Shown: positions 1 through 7,389 of the stretch, piece after piece
How the letters are laid out: each line of letters begins with the position of its first letter
Numbering within the stretch: the first letter of the stretch is position 1
Assembly: GCA_036732025.1 (NCBI GenBank)
Contig: DAINDE010000009.1
Coordinates: forward strand, 1 to 64,000
DNA from: SSSZ01 sp036732025
GTDB lineage: Bacteria; Pseudomonadota; Gammaproteobacteria; Burkholderiales; Rhodocyclaceae
Length of the DNA: 64,000 nucleotides
Reading direction: 5' to 3'
Program-made: the position numbers and the translations under genes
Notes under the pieces: model-generated
Told to the model about the DNA's origin: nothing
The model's input: only the letters and a program-made list of their open reading frames with translations
Databases searched by the model: none

Positions 1-52
<52 letters not shown>

Positions 53-112
53 TCGCTCTTTGTGAAACCCGGGGTGGAAGCGACTTCCGCCCCTCGCTCT
101 TTGGAAATCGCC

Positions 113-424
113 ATGCAAAACCAAAAGATCCGCATCCGCCTCAAGGCCTTCGACTATCGCCTGATCGACCAGTCCGCCCAGGAAATCGTCGACACCGCCA
201 AGCGCACTGGCGCCGTCGTTCGGGGGCCCGTGCCCCTGCCGACCCGCAAGCAGCGTTTCGACATCCTGCGGTCGCCGCACGTCAACAAGTCGTCCCGGGA
301 CCAGTTCGAGATCCGCACGCACCTGCGCCTGATGGATATCGTCGATCCCACCGACAAGACCGTGGATGCCCTGATGAAGCTCGACCTCCCCGCTGGCGTG
401 GATGTCGAGATCAAGTTGCAGTAA
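113..424 (+). CDS. rpsJ: 30S ribosomal protein S10
   Basis: This encodes 103 aa, the same length as E. coli S10 (NusE), a head protein of the small subunit that also works in transcription antitermination. The conserved start MQNQKIRIRLKAFDY and the PLPTRKQRF and SPHVNKSSRDQFE segments identify it. An in-frame GTG at 62 would add 17 unconserved residues, so the ATG at 113 is chosen. It is the first gene of the S10 operon and lies 60 bp after tuf, with which it is probably cotranscribed. Confidence 0.97.
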   Translation: MQNQKIRIRLKAFDYRLIDQSAQEIVDTAKRTGAVVRGPVPLPTRKQRFDILRSPHVNKSSRDQFEIRTHLRLMDIVDPTDKTVDALMKLDLPAGVDVEIKLQ

Positions 425-450
425 GAGAAGTTTTGCGGGTATAATCCGCG
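416..450 (+). promoter_or_regulatory. Internal sigma70-type promoter before rplC
   Basis: A TTGCAG -35 (416-421) and a perfect TATAAT -10 (440-445) are separated by 18 bp, with the -35 overlapping the rpsJ stop codon. The -10 is flanked by GCGG (435-438) and CCGC (446-449), so it sits in the loop of a short dyad. A GAGGAG ribosome binding site before rplC follows about 80 bp later, leaving an untranslated leader. The promoter would let L3 and later genes be transcribed independently of tuf-rpsJ. Confidence 0.6.
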
Positions 451-534
451 CCTTTCGGGGGTGGCCGGCAACGGCTGCCCATTTGTTGTTTTACATCGAC
501 CGGCCAATCGCAGCCGGCGATGAGGAGAATAACC

Positions 535-1173
535 ATGAGTCTAGGCCTTGTCGGTCGCAAGGTCGGCATGACTCGCATCTTCGCTGAGGATGGTGTTTCC
601 ATCCCGGTGACGGTGCTTGACGTGTCGAACAACCGTGTGACCCAAGTCAAAACGCCGGAGACCGATGGCTACGCAGCCATCCAGGTCACTTTCGGCCAGC
701 GCCGTGCCTCGCGCGTCTCCAAGCCCCTGGCTGGCCATCTGGCCAAGGCGGGCGTGGAAGCCGGGCATGTCCTCAAGGAATTCCAGGTTTCTGCCGATCA
801 GCTGGCCAATTTCAAGGCTGGCGACCAGGTGGCCGTCACCATCTTCACCGAAGGGCAGAAGGTGGATGTGACCGGCACCTCGATCGGTAAGGGTTTCCAG
901 GGCGGCATCAAGCGCCACAACTTCAGTTCCAACCGTGCTTCCCACGGTAACTCGGTGTCCCACAACGCGCCGGGTTCCATCGGTATGGCGCAGGATCCGG
1001 GTCGCGTCTTCCCGGGCAAGCGCATGGCCGGCCACCTGGGTGCGGTGCAATCCACCATGCAGAGCCTGACGGTTGTGCGCGTGGATGCCGAGCGCCAGCT
1101 GCTGCTCGTGCGCGGCGCGGTGCCGGGTGCCAAGGGTTCCGACGTCGTCGTGCGTCCGGCGGTCAAGGCTTAA
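535..1173 (+). CDS. rplC: 50S ribosomal protein L3
   Basis: This encodes 212 aa (E. coli L3 is 209 aa). L3 is an early-assembly large-subunit protein whose loop reaches the peptidyl-transferase centre. The start LGLVGRKVGMTRIF and the central HGNSVSHNAPGSIG / GKRMAGHLG region are family hallmarks, and the glutamine before DPG in this loop is where the PrmB methylation site lies in E. coli. The ATG at 535 follows a GAGGAG site by a good distance. A five-codon upstream extension (ATG 520) has no support. Confidence 0.97.
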   Translation: MSLGLVGRKVGMTRIFAEDGVSIPVTVLDVSNNRVTQVKTPETDGYAAIQVTFGQRRASRVSKPLAGHLAKAGVEAGHVLKEFQVSADQLANFKAGDQVAVTIFTEGQKVDVTGTSIGKGFQGGIKRHNFSSNRASHGNSVSHNAPGSIGMAQDPGRVFPGKRMAGHLGAVQSTMQSLTVVRVDAERQLLLVRGAVPGAKGSDVVVRPAVKA

Positions 1174-1182
1174 GGGGGCGGC

Positions 1183-1806
1183 ATGGAACTCAAGGTCATT
1201 AACGAACAAGGTCAGGAAGCGGCCAAGCTGCAGGCTTCCGACGTGCTTTTCGCGCGCGACTTCAACGAGGCGCTGGTGCATCAGGTGGTTACCGCCTACC
1301 AGGCCAACGCCCGTGCCGGCAATCGCCAGCAGAAGGATCGCTCCGAAGTTCGCCATACCACCACCAAGCCCTGGCGCCAGAAGGGTACGGGCCGTGCCCG
1401 TGCTGGTAGCAACGGCAGCCCGCTGTGGCGTGGGGGCGGTCGCATCTTCCCGAATTCCCCGGAAGAGAACTTCAGCCAGAAGGTCAACAAGAAGATGTTC
1501 CGCGCCGGCATGGCCGCCATCCTCTCCGAGCTGGCCCGTCAGGACCGGCTGGTGGTGGTCGACGGCCTCTCCGTCGATGCGCCCAAGACCAGGCTCTTCG
1601 CCCAGAAGCTGAAGGGCATGGGTCTGGAAGGCAATCTCCTGGTCATTACCGACGAGCTGAACGAGAACCTCTATCTCTCGTCCCGCAACCTGCCCAACGT
1701 TCTGGTGCTGGAAGCCCAAGAGGCCGATCCGGTTTCCCTGGTTCGCTTCGCCAAAGTGCTGGTGACCAAGAACGCCGTGGCCAAGTTCGAGGAGATGTGG
1801 GCATGA
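1183..1806 (+). CDS. rplD: 50S ribosomal protein L4
   Basis: The product has 207 aa (E. coli 201). L4 lines the nascent-peptide exit tunnel through its extended loop, visible here as the KGTGRARAGSNGSPLWRGGG region. In E. coli it also represses its own operon by attenuation in the S10 leader. No such leader is obvious here, because only 60 bp separate tuf from rpsJ. It starts 9 bp after rplC behind a GGGGGCGG site, and its stop overlaps the rplW start (ATGA). Confidence 0.97.
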   Translation: MELKVINEQGQEAAKLQASDVLFARDFNEALVHQVVTAYQANARAGNRQQKDRSEVRHTTTKPWRQKGTGRARAGSNGSPLWRGGGRIFPNSPEENFSQKVNKKMFRAGMAAILSELARQDRLVVVDGLSVDAPKTRLFAQKLKGMGLEGNLLVITDELNENLYLSSRNLPNVLVLEAQEADPVSLVRFAKVLVTKNAVAKFEEMWA

Positions 1807-2117
1807 GCGCTACCATGAATCAGGAACGTCTGCTGCAAGTGCTGCTGGCACCGCAGATTTCCGAAAAGGCGACTTTCATCGCCGACAAGAATGAACAGGT
1901 CGTCTTCCGCGTGGCCGGTGACGCCACCAAGCCGGAAATCAAGGCTGCCGTCGAGTTGCTGTTCAAGGTCCAGGTCGAGTCCGTCCAGGTCGCCAACGTC
2001 AAGGGCAAGGTCAAGCGCTTCAAGGGCATGACCGGCCAGCGCAAGGGCTGGAAAAAGGCTTACGTCAGCCTCAAGCCGGGCCAGGAAATCAACTTCGTCG
2101 AAGGGGGGAACGCCTGA
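1803..2117 (+). CDS. rplW: 50S ribosomal protein L23
   Basis: This encodes 104 aa from the ATG at 1803, which overlaps the rplD stop and has a GAGGAG site 8 bp upstream. A second ATG at 1815 would give 100 aa, the E. coli length, but lacks a good ribosome binding site. L23 sits at the tunnel exit and docks trigger factor and SRP. The segment ISEKATFIADKNEQVVFRV is typical of the family. Its stop overlaps the rplB start. Confidence 0.95.
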   Translation: MSATMNQERLLQVLLAPQISEKATFIADKNEQVVFRVAGDATKPEIKAAVELLFKVQVESVQVANVKGKVKRFKGMTGQRKGWKKAYVSLKPGQEINFVEGGNA

Positions 2118-2944
2118 TGGCTCTCGTTAAAGTCAAGCCGACTTCCCCCGGCCGCCGTGCCGTGGTGCAGGTCGTCAATGCCAATCTGCACAAGGGCAAG
2201 CCCTACGCGCCGCTGACCGAGTCCCAGTCCAAGAAGGCTGGCCGCAACAACAACGGCCATGTGACCGTTCGCCATCAGGGCGGCGGCCACAAGCAAACCT
2301 ACCGGATCATCGACTTCAAGCGCAACAAGGATGGCATCCCGGGCAAGGTCGAGCGTCTCGAATACGACCCTAATCGTACCGCCAACATCGCCCTGGTCTG
2401 CTACGCCGACGGCGAGCGTCGCTACATCATCGCCAACAAGGGCATGGTGGTCGGCCAGCAGGTTCTGTCCGGTTCCGAAGCGCCGATCAAGCCGGGCAAC
2501 GCCCTGCCGATCCGCAATATTCCGGTCGGTACCACCATCTGCTGCGTTGAGATGCTGCCGGGCAAGGGTGCCCAGATCGCCCGCTCAGCCGGTACCTCCG
2601 TCCAGTTGCTGGCCCGGGAAGGCACCTACGCTCAGATTCGTCTGCGCTCTGGCGAAGTCCGCCGGGTTCACGTCGAGTGCCGCGCCACCATCGGTGAAGT
2701 CGGCAACGAGGAGAACAACCTGCGCAAGATCGGCAAGGCCGGTGCCCAGCGCTGGCGGGGTATCCGCCCGACTGTTCGCGGCGTGGCCATGAACCCGATC
2801 GACCACCCGCACGGCGGCGGCGAAGGCCGTACCGGCGAGGGTCGTGTGCCGGTCAATCCGTGGGGTCAGCCCACCAAGGGTTACCGCACCCGCAAGAACA
2901 AGCGCACGAACAGCATGATCGTTCAGCGCCGTCATAAGCGTTAA
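2117..2944 (+). CDS. rplB: 50S ribosomal protein L2
   Basis: The product has 275 aa (E. coli 273). L2 is a primary rRNA-binding protein needed for subunit association and peptidyl-transferase activity. The motif NPIDHPHGGGEGR near residue 224-236 carries the conserved histidine close to the catalytic centre. The ATG overlaps the rplW TGA by one base behind an AGGGGGG site, which indicates translational coupling. Confidence 0.98.
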   Translation: MALVKVKPTSPGRRAVVQVVNANLHKGKPYAPLTESQSKKAGRNNNGHVTVRHQGGGHKQTYRIIDFKRNKDGIPGKVERLEYDPNRTANIALVCYADGERRYIIANKGMVVGQQVLSGSEAPIKPGNALPIRNIPVGTTICCVEMLPGKGAQIARSAGTSVQLLAREGTYAQIRLRSGEVRRVHVECRATIGEVGNEENNLRKIGKAGAQRWRGIRPTVRGVAMNPIDHPHGGGEGRTGEGRVPVNPWGQPTKGYRTRKNKRTNSMIVQRRHKR

Positions 2945-2954
2945 GGGGTAGGAA

Positions 2955-3230
2955 ATGGGACGTTCTCTCAAAAAGGGCCCGTTTGTTGATGCGCATCTGA
3001 TCGACAAGGTCGAAGCCGCGCGCGCCACCAACGACAAGCGCCCGATCAAGACCTGGTCGCGTCGTTCTACGATCCTCCCCGAGTTCATCGGCCTGACGAT
3101 CGCGGTTCACAACGGCAAGCAGCATATTCCGGTGTTCGTCACCGAGAACATGGTTGGCCACAAGCTCGGCGAATTTTCGCTGACCCGGACGTTCAAGGGT
3201 CACACCGCCGGCAAGAAAGCCAAGAAGTAA
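2955..3230 (+). CDS. rpsS: 30S ribosomal protein S19
   Basis: This encodes 91 aa, the standard length. The start RSLKKGPFVD, the central TWSRRSTILPEFIG and the GHKLGEFSLTRTFKGH tail are diagnostic. S19 sits in the 30S head and forms intersubunit contacts and A-site contacts with S13. It lies 10 bp after rplB and 9 bp before rplV inside the S10 operon. Confidence 0.97.
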   Translation: MGRSLKKGPFVDAHLIDKVEAARATNDKRPIKTWSRRSTILPEFIGLTIAVHNGKQHIPVFVTENMVGHKLGEFSLTRTFKGHTAGKKAKK

Positions 3231-3239
3231 GGAGCTGAC

Positions 3240-3569
3240 ATGGAAACTCGTGCAAGTCTGCGGGGCGTTCGCCTCTCTGCGCAGAAGGGCCGCCTGGTGG
3301 CGGATCTGGTGCGCGGCAAGCCGGTTGGTCAGGCTCTCAGCATCCTGGCCTTCTGCCCCAAGAAGGGCGCCGGTATCGTCAAGAAAGTGCTGGAGTCGGC
3401 CATCGCCAACGCCGAGCACAACGACGGCGCCGATATCGACGAACTGATGGTGAAGACCATCTACGTCGAAAAGGGCATGGTGCTGAAGCGCTTTACCGCG
3501 CGCGCCAAGGGTCGTGGCAATCGGATCATCAAGCCGACCTGCCACATTTATCTGACCGTTGGTAACTAA
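3240..3569 (+). CDS. rplV: 50S ribosomal protein L22
   Basis: The 109-aa product matches the family length (E. coli 110). L22 has a globular part and a beta-hairpin that lines the exit tunnel near the macrolide site. That hairpin is visible as KGMVLKRFTARAKGRGNRI near residues 80-98. A clear AGGAG site precedes the ATG by 5-6 bp. It lies between rpsS and rpsC. Confidence 0.97.
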   Translation: METRASLRGVRLSAQKGRLVADLVRGKPVGQALSILAFCPKKGAGIVKKVLESAIANAEHNDGADIDELMVKTIYVEKGMVLKRFTARAKGRGNRIIKPTCHIYLTVGN

Positions 3570-3578
3570 GGAAGAGCC

Positions 3579-4379
3579 ATGGGACAGAAAATTCATCCGA
3601 CTGGCTTCCGTCTGGCCGTCACCAAGAACTGGAGTTCCCGTTGGTACGCCAACAGCAAGGAATTCCCCGGCATGTTGCAGGAAGACGTGAAGGTACGCGA
3701 GTACCTGAAGCGTAAGCTCGCGCACGCCTCCGTTGGCCGCGTGCTCATCGAGCGCCCGGCCAAGAACGCCCGTGTCACCGTTTTCTCCGCCCGCCCGGGT
3801 GTGGTCATCGGCAAGAAGGGTGAGGACATCGAAGCGCTGCGCACGGATCTACAGCGCATCATGGGCGTTCCCGTCCATGTGTCCATCGAGGAAATCCGCA
3901 AGCCGGAGCTCGATGCCCAACTCATCGCCGACTCCATCGCCCAGCAGCTCGAGAAGCGCATCATGTTCCGCCGCGCCATGAAGCGCGCCATGCAGAACGC
4001 AATGCGCCTCGGTGCCCAGGGCATCAAGGTGATGAGTGCCGGCCGTCTGAACGGTGCCGAAATCGCCCGTAGCGAATGGTATCGCGAAGGCCGCGTGCCC
4101 CTGCACACCCTGCGTGCCGACATCGACTACGCTACCTCCGAGGCTCTGACCACCTACGGCATCATCGGCATCAAGGTCTGGGTTTACAAGGGCGAGATGC
4201 TTGGCCGCAACGAGCAGCCGGAAGTCGTCGAACCCGCCGGCGAGGACAAGAAGCCGCGCCGCGCGCCGGGCAAACCCGCCGGCGAAGGTGACAAGCCCCG
4301 CACCCGCACCGTCCAGAAGGCCGGTGGCGAGGGCGACGCCAAGGCGCCGGCCAAGCGTGTAAGAAAGGCAGGTGCCTAA
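3579..4379 (+). CDS. rpsC: 30S ribosomal protein S3 with basic C-terminal extension
   Basis: The product has 266 aa against 233 in E. coli. The N-terminal type-2 KH domain has the VVIGKKGEDIE turn, and the C-terminal S3 domain ends near residue 215. S3 lines the mRNA entry channel and contributes helicase activity. The last 50 or so residues are a low-complexity tail rich in Lys, Ala, Pro, Gly and Glu, with repeated KKPRRAPGKPAGEG-like units. The tail is probably disordered and accounts for the extra length. rplP begins at the next base after its stop. Confidence 0.96.
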   Translation: MGQKIHPTGFRLAVTKNWSSRWYANSKEFPGMLQEDVKVREYLKRKLAHASVGRVLIERPAKNARVTVFSARPGVVIGKKGEDIEALRTDLQRIMGVPVHVSIEEIRKPELDAQLIADSIAQQLEKRIMFRRAMKRAMQNAMRLGAQGIKVMSAGRLNGAEIARSEWYREGRVPLHTLRADIDYATSEALTTYGIIGIKVWVYKGEMLGRNEQPEVVEPAGEDKKPRRAPGKPAGEGDKPRTRTVQKAGGEGDAKAPAKRVRKAGA

Positions 4380-4793
4380 ATGCTGCAACCGAATCGTCGC
4401 AAGTACCGCAAGGAACACAAGGGCCGCAACGAGGGTCTGGCGACCCGCGGCACCAAGGTGTCCTTCGGTGAGTGGGGCCTCAAGGCCACCGGCCGTGGCC
4501 GGCTGACCGCCCGCCAGATCGAGGCGGCCCGTCGTGCCATGACCCGCCATATCAAGCGGGGCGGCCGTATCTGGATCCGTATCTTCCCGGACAAGCCGAT
4601 TTCCAAGAAGCCGGCTGAAGTCCGTATGGGTAACGGTAAGGGCAACCCGGAATACTGGGTGGCCGAAATCCAGCCCGGCAAGGTCCTATACGAGATGGAC
4701 GGTGTCAATGAGGCGCTCGCCCGCGAAGCTTTCGCGCTCGCCGCCGCAAAGCTGCCCATTTCCACCACCTTCGTCACTCGCCATCTGGGGTAA
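4380..4793 (+). CDS. rplP: 50S ribosomal protein L16
   Basis: This encodes 137 aa (E. coli 136). L16 contacts A-site tRNA and organises the peptidyl-transferase region. The segments LQPNRRKYRKEHKGRN, GTKVSFGEWGLKA and IFPDKPISKKPAEVRMG are typical. The ATG abuts the rpsC stop with no spacer, and the ribosome binding site lies inside the rpsC tail (GGCAGG). Confidence 0.97.
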   Translation: MLQPNRRKYRKEHKGRNEGLATRGTKVSFGEWGLKATGRGRLTARQIEAARRAMTRHIKRGGRIWIRIFPDKPISKKPAEVRMGNGKGNPEYWVAEIQPGKVLYEMDGVNEALAREAFALAAAKLPISTTFVTRHLG

Positions 4794-4795
4794 TC

Positions 4796-4990
4796 ATGAA
4801 AGCTAGTGAACTGAGAACCAAGAGCGTGGACGAGCTCAACAAGGAATTGCTGGACCTTCTGAAGGCCCAGTTCGGCCTGCGTATGCAGCTCGCTACCCAG
4901 CAGCTCGCCAATACCAGCCAAATGTCCAAGGTTCGCCGCGACATCGCGCGCGTGCGCACCGTCATCCGTCAGAAAGCGGTGCAGCAATGA
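4796..4990 (+). CDS. rpmC: 50S ribosomal protein L29
   Basis: The product has 64 aa and forms the usual helical hairpin, starting MKASELRTKSVDELNKELLDLLK. L29 sits beside L23 at the tunnel exit and helps dock trigger factor. It starts 2 bp after rplP, and its stop overlaps the rpsQ start (ATGA). Confidence 0.95.
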   Translation: MKASELRTKSVDELNKELLDLLKAQFGLRMQLATQQLANTSQMSKVRRDIARVRTVIRQKAVQQ

Positions 4991-5253
4991 GCGAAACCAC
5001 CACTGTCAAGCGCACCCTGATCGGCCGCGTCGTCAGCGACAAGATGGAGAAGACGGTCACCGTCCTCGTCGAGCGCAAGGTCAAGCACCCGATGTACGGC
5101 AAGGTCATGGTCCGCTCCAAGAAGTACCACGCCCACAACGAGGGCAATACGGCCAAGGCCGGCGATCTCGTCGAGATCGTCGAAACCCGGCCGGTGTCCC
5201 GCACCAAGGCCTGGGCCGTTACCAGCGTCCTGGAGAAGGCCATCGTCGTCTGA
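4987..5253 (+). CDS. rpsQ: 30S ribosomal protein S17
   Basis: The 88-aa OB-fold protein carries the conserved LIGRVVSDKMEKTVTVLVER and KHPMYGKVMVRSKKYHAHNE segments. S17 is a primary 16S rRNA-binding protein. It is the last gene of the classical S10 operon. A terminator-like hairpin with an overlapping promoter follows about 30 bp downstream. Confidence 0.96.
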   Translation: MSETTTVKRTLIGRVVSDKMEKTVTVLVERKVKHPMYGKVMVRSKKYHAHNEGNTAKAGDLVEIVETRPVSRTKAWAVTSVLEKAIVV

Positions 5254-5272
5254 CGATTTCTTCTTCGGGTGC

Positions 5273-5301
5273 TTGTGCAGTTCAAAAGAGGCCGGTATAA
5301 T
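5273..5301 (+). promoter_or_regulatory. spc-operon promoter before rplN
   Basis: A TTGTGC -35 (5273-5278) and a perfect TATAAT -10 (5296-5301) have the ideal 17-bp spacing. The site lies exactly at the S10/spc operon junction, 110 bp upstream of rplN. The -10 hexamer forms the loop of the hairpin described in the next entry. Confidence 0.6.
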
Positions 5302-5315
5302 CCGGCTTCTTTTTT
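5284..5315 (+). terminator. Intrinsic terminator-like hairpin at S10/spc junction
   Basis: The left arm 5284-5295 (AAAAGAGGCCGG) pairs with 5302-5313 (CCGGCTTCTTTT) over 12 pairs with one G-U. The loop is TATAAT, and a T-run reaches 5315. This has the form of a rho-independent terminator for the S10 operon. The loop is also the -10 of the next promoter, so termination and restart share the same bases. Confidence 0.6.
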
Positions 5316-5411
5316 CGCTGGATCGCATCCGCGAACCGGCGCAGAAGTTGTCATCCCGTACGGGATCCAAGACTGTCCGCGGTTTTGCGGGATAAGTTGG
5401 AGTTAATTTAA

Positions 5412-5780
5412 ATGATTCAGATGCAGACGATCCTGGACGTCGCCGATAACACTGGCGCGCGTTCGGTAATGTGTATCAAGGTGCTTGGAGGCTCCAAGCG
5501 CCGCTATGCCGGCATCGGCGACATCATCAAGGTCAGCATCAAGGATGCTGCGCCGCGGGGGCGCGTCAAGAAGGGCGACGTGTACAACGCGGTGGTGGTG
5601 CGCACGGCAAAGGGTGTGCGTCGTCCGGACGGTTCGCTGGTCCGCTTTGATGGCAACGCCGCCGTGCTCCTCAACAACAAGCTGGAGCCCATTGGCACCC
5701 GCATCTTCGGCCCGGTGACGCGCGAATTGCGTACCGAGCGCTTCATGAAGATCGTGTCCCTGGCCCCTGAAGTGCTGTAA
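5412..5780 (+). CDS. rplN: 50S ribosomal protein L14
   Basis: The product has 122 aa, close to the E. coli length (123). L14 lies on the intersubunit face and helps form bridges B5 and B8. The start MIQMQTILDVADNTGAR and the IIKVSIKDAAPRGRVKKGDV segment identify it. It is the first gene of the spc operon, preceded by a roughly 110-nt leader from the mapped promoter and a GGAG site. Confidence 0.97.
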   Translation: MIQMQTILDVADNTGARSVMCIKVLGGSKRRYAGIGDIIKVSIKDAAPRGRVKKGDVYNAVVVRTAKGVRRPDGSLVRFDGNAAVLLNNKLEPIGTRIFGPVTRELRTERFMKIVSLAPEVL

Positions 5781-5790
5781 GGAGCGGATG

Positions 5791-6108
5791 ATGGAAAAGA
5801 TTCGCAAGGGTGACGACGTCGTCGTCATTACTGGCAAGGACAAGGGCAAGCGCGGTACCGTGCTGCGCCGCGTCGGCGACGAGCACGTCGTCGTCGAAGG
5901 CGTCAATCGGGCCAAGAAGCATGTCAAGCCGAACCCGATCAAAGGTGTGGCCGGCGGTATCGTCGACAAGGACATGCCGATTCATGTCTCCAACTTGGCG
6001 CTCTTCAATCCCGCCACCAAGAAGGCCGATCGTGTCGGCTTCAAGGTGCTGGAAGATGGTCGCAAGGTTCGCGTGTTCAAGTCGAACGGCGAACTGGTGA
6101 ACGCTTAA
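5791..6108 (+). CDS. rplX: 50S ribosomal protein L24
   Basis: This encodes 105 aa (E. coli 104) with the N-terminal KOW motif around VVVITGKDKGKRGTVLR. L24 initiates large-subunit assembly. Two ATG codons stand in tandem at 5788 and 5791. The AGGAG site ends at 5784, which places 5791 at a better distance. It lies between rplN and rplE with spacers of about 10 bp. Confidence 0.94.
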   Translation: MEKIRKGDDVVVITGKDKGKRGTVLRRVGDEHVVVEGVNRAKKHVKPNPIKGVAGGIVDKDMPIHVSNLALFNPATKKADRVGFKVLEDGRKVRVFKSNGELVNA

Positions 6109-6117
6109 GGAGCAGTC

Positions 6118-6657
6118 ATGGCGCGTTTGCAACAGTTTTACAAGGAAACCGTCGTCGGCGAGCTGGCCAAGCAGTTCGGCTACAAGTCTGTGATGGAAGT
6201 GCCCCGCATCACCAAGATCACCCTCAACATGGGTGTCGGTGAGGCCGTGGCCGACAAGAAGGTTCTCGAGAACGCCGTTGGCGACATGCAGAAGATCGCC
6301 GGCCAGAAGCCGGTGACCACCAAGGCCCGGAAGTCCATCGCCGGCTTCAAGATCCGCGACGGCTACCCCATCGGCTGCATGGTGACCCTGCGCGGTCCCC
6401 GCATGTTCGAGTTCCTCGACCGCCTGGTCACCGTGGCACTGCCCCGTGTCCGCGACTTCCGCGGCATCTCCGGCAAGGGTTTCGACGGCCAGGGCAACTA
6501 CAACATGGGCGTCAAGGAACAGATCATCTTCCCGGAAATCGAGTACGACAAGATCGATGCGCTCCGGGGTATGAACATCAGCATCACCACGACCGCGAAG
6601 ACCGACGCAGAAGCCAAGGCCCTGCTCGCCGCGTTCAAGTTCCCGTTCAAGAATTGA
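6118..6657 (+). CDS. rplE: 50S ribosomal protein L5
   Basis: The product has 179 aa, the standard length. L5 binds 5S rRNA and contacts P-site tRNA. Typical segments are VPRITKITLNMGVGEAVADKK near residues 27-47 and RDFRGISGKGFDGQGNYNMG. An AGGAG site precedes the ATG. Confidence 0.97.
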   Translation: MARLQQFYKETVVGELAKQFGYKSVMEVPRITKITLNMGVGEAVADKKVLENAVGDMQKIAGQKPVTTKARKSIAGFKIRDGYPIGCMVTLRGPRMFEFLDRLVTVALPRVRDFRGISGKGFDGQGNYNMGVKEQIIFPEIEYDKIDALRGMNISITTTAKTDAEAKALLAAFKFPFKN

Positions 6658-6664
6658 GGCAATC

Positions 6665-6970
6665 ATGGCAAAACTTGCTCTGATCAACCGTGAAGAGAAG
6701 CGCCGCAAGCTGGTGGCCCAGTACGCGAAGAAGCGTGCCGCCCTGGAGGCGATCATCAATAACGCGAGCCTCTCCGAAGCCGAGCGCTACGAAGCCCGCC
6801 TGAAGCTGCAGGCCCTGCCCCGCAACTCCAGCTCCTCTCGTCTGCGCAATCGTTGCCAGCTGACCGGCCGTCCGCGTGGTGTTTTCCGTAAGTTCGGTCT
6901 GTGCCGCAACAAGATCCGCGAACTCGCCTTCAACGGCGAAATCCCGGGTGTTGTCAAGGCTAGCTGGTAA
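6665..6970 (+). CDS. rpsN: 30S ribosomal protein S14 (zinc-free long form)
   Basis: This encodes 101 aa, the long form without the CxxC zinc ribbon. The C-terminal RCQLTGRPRGVFRKFGLCRNKIREL region is that of proteobacterial S14. S14 is a late-assembly protein of the 30S head. It lies 7 bp after rplE. Confidence 0.96.
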   Translation: MAKLALINREEKRRKLVAQYAKKRAALEAIINNASLSEAERYEARLKLQALPRNSSSSRLRNRCQLTGRPRGVFRKFGLCRNKIRELAFNGEIPGVVKASW

Positions 6971-6982
6971 GGAGATACAGAA

Positions 6983-7378
6983 ATGGCTATGAGCGATCCG
7001 ATCGCGGACATGCTGACCCGCATCCGCAACGCCCAGCTCGCCGAAAAGGCGTCTGTGTCCATGCCCTCGTCCAAGCTCAAGGTGGCCATCGCCGCCGTGC
7101 TCAAGGACGAAGGTTACGTTGAAGATTTCGCCGTCCGTCAGGCCGAAGGCAAGGCTACCCTGGACATCGCCCTCAAGTACTACGCCGGCCGTCCGGTCAT
7201 CGAGCGCATTGAGCGGGTGTCCAAGCCTGGTCTGCGCATCTACAAGGGCTGCGAGGATATTCCCCGTGTCATGAACGGTCTGGGCGTGGCCATCGTGTCC
7301 ACCCCCAAGGGGGTCATGACCGACCGCAAGGCCCGCGCCAGCAAGGTTGGCGGCGAAGTGCTCTGCATCGTGGCGTAA
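6983..7378 (+). CDS. rpsH: 30S ribosomal protein S8
   Basis: The 131-aa product (E. coli 130) begins MAMSDPIADMLTRIRNAQ. S8 binds 16S helix 21 and in E. coli represses the spc operon at the rplE leader. A second ATG at 6989 gives the shorter common form, but the AGGAG site fits 6983 well. The SKPGLRIYKG and GVMTDRKARA segments are diagnostic. Confidence 0.96.
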   Translation: MAMSDPIADMLTRIRNAQLAEKASVSMPSSKLKVAIAAVLKDEGYVEDFAVRQAEGKATLDIALKYYAGRPVIERIERVSKPGLRIYKGCEDIPRVMNGLGVAIVSTPKGVMTDRKARASKVGGEVLCIVA

Positions 7379-7389
7379 GGGAGGAGAAA

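Noticed and set aside
53..112. An E. coli-like S10 leader that L4 could regulate
   Set aside because: The tuf-rpsJ gap is only 60 bp and I see no extended hairpin set there, so no such leader is supported.
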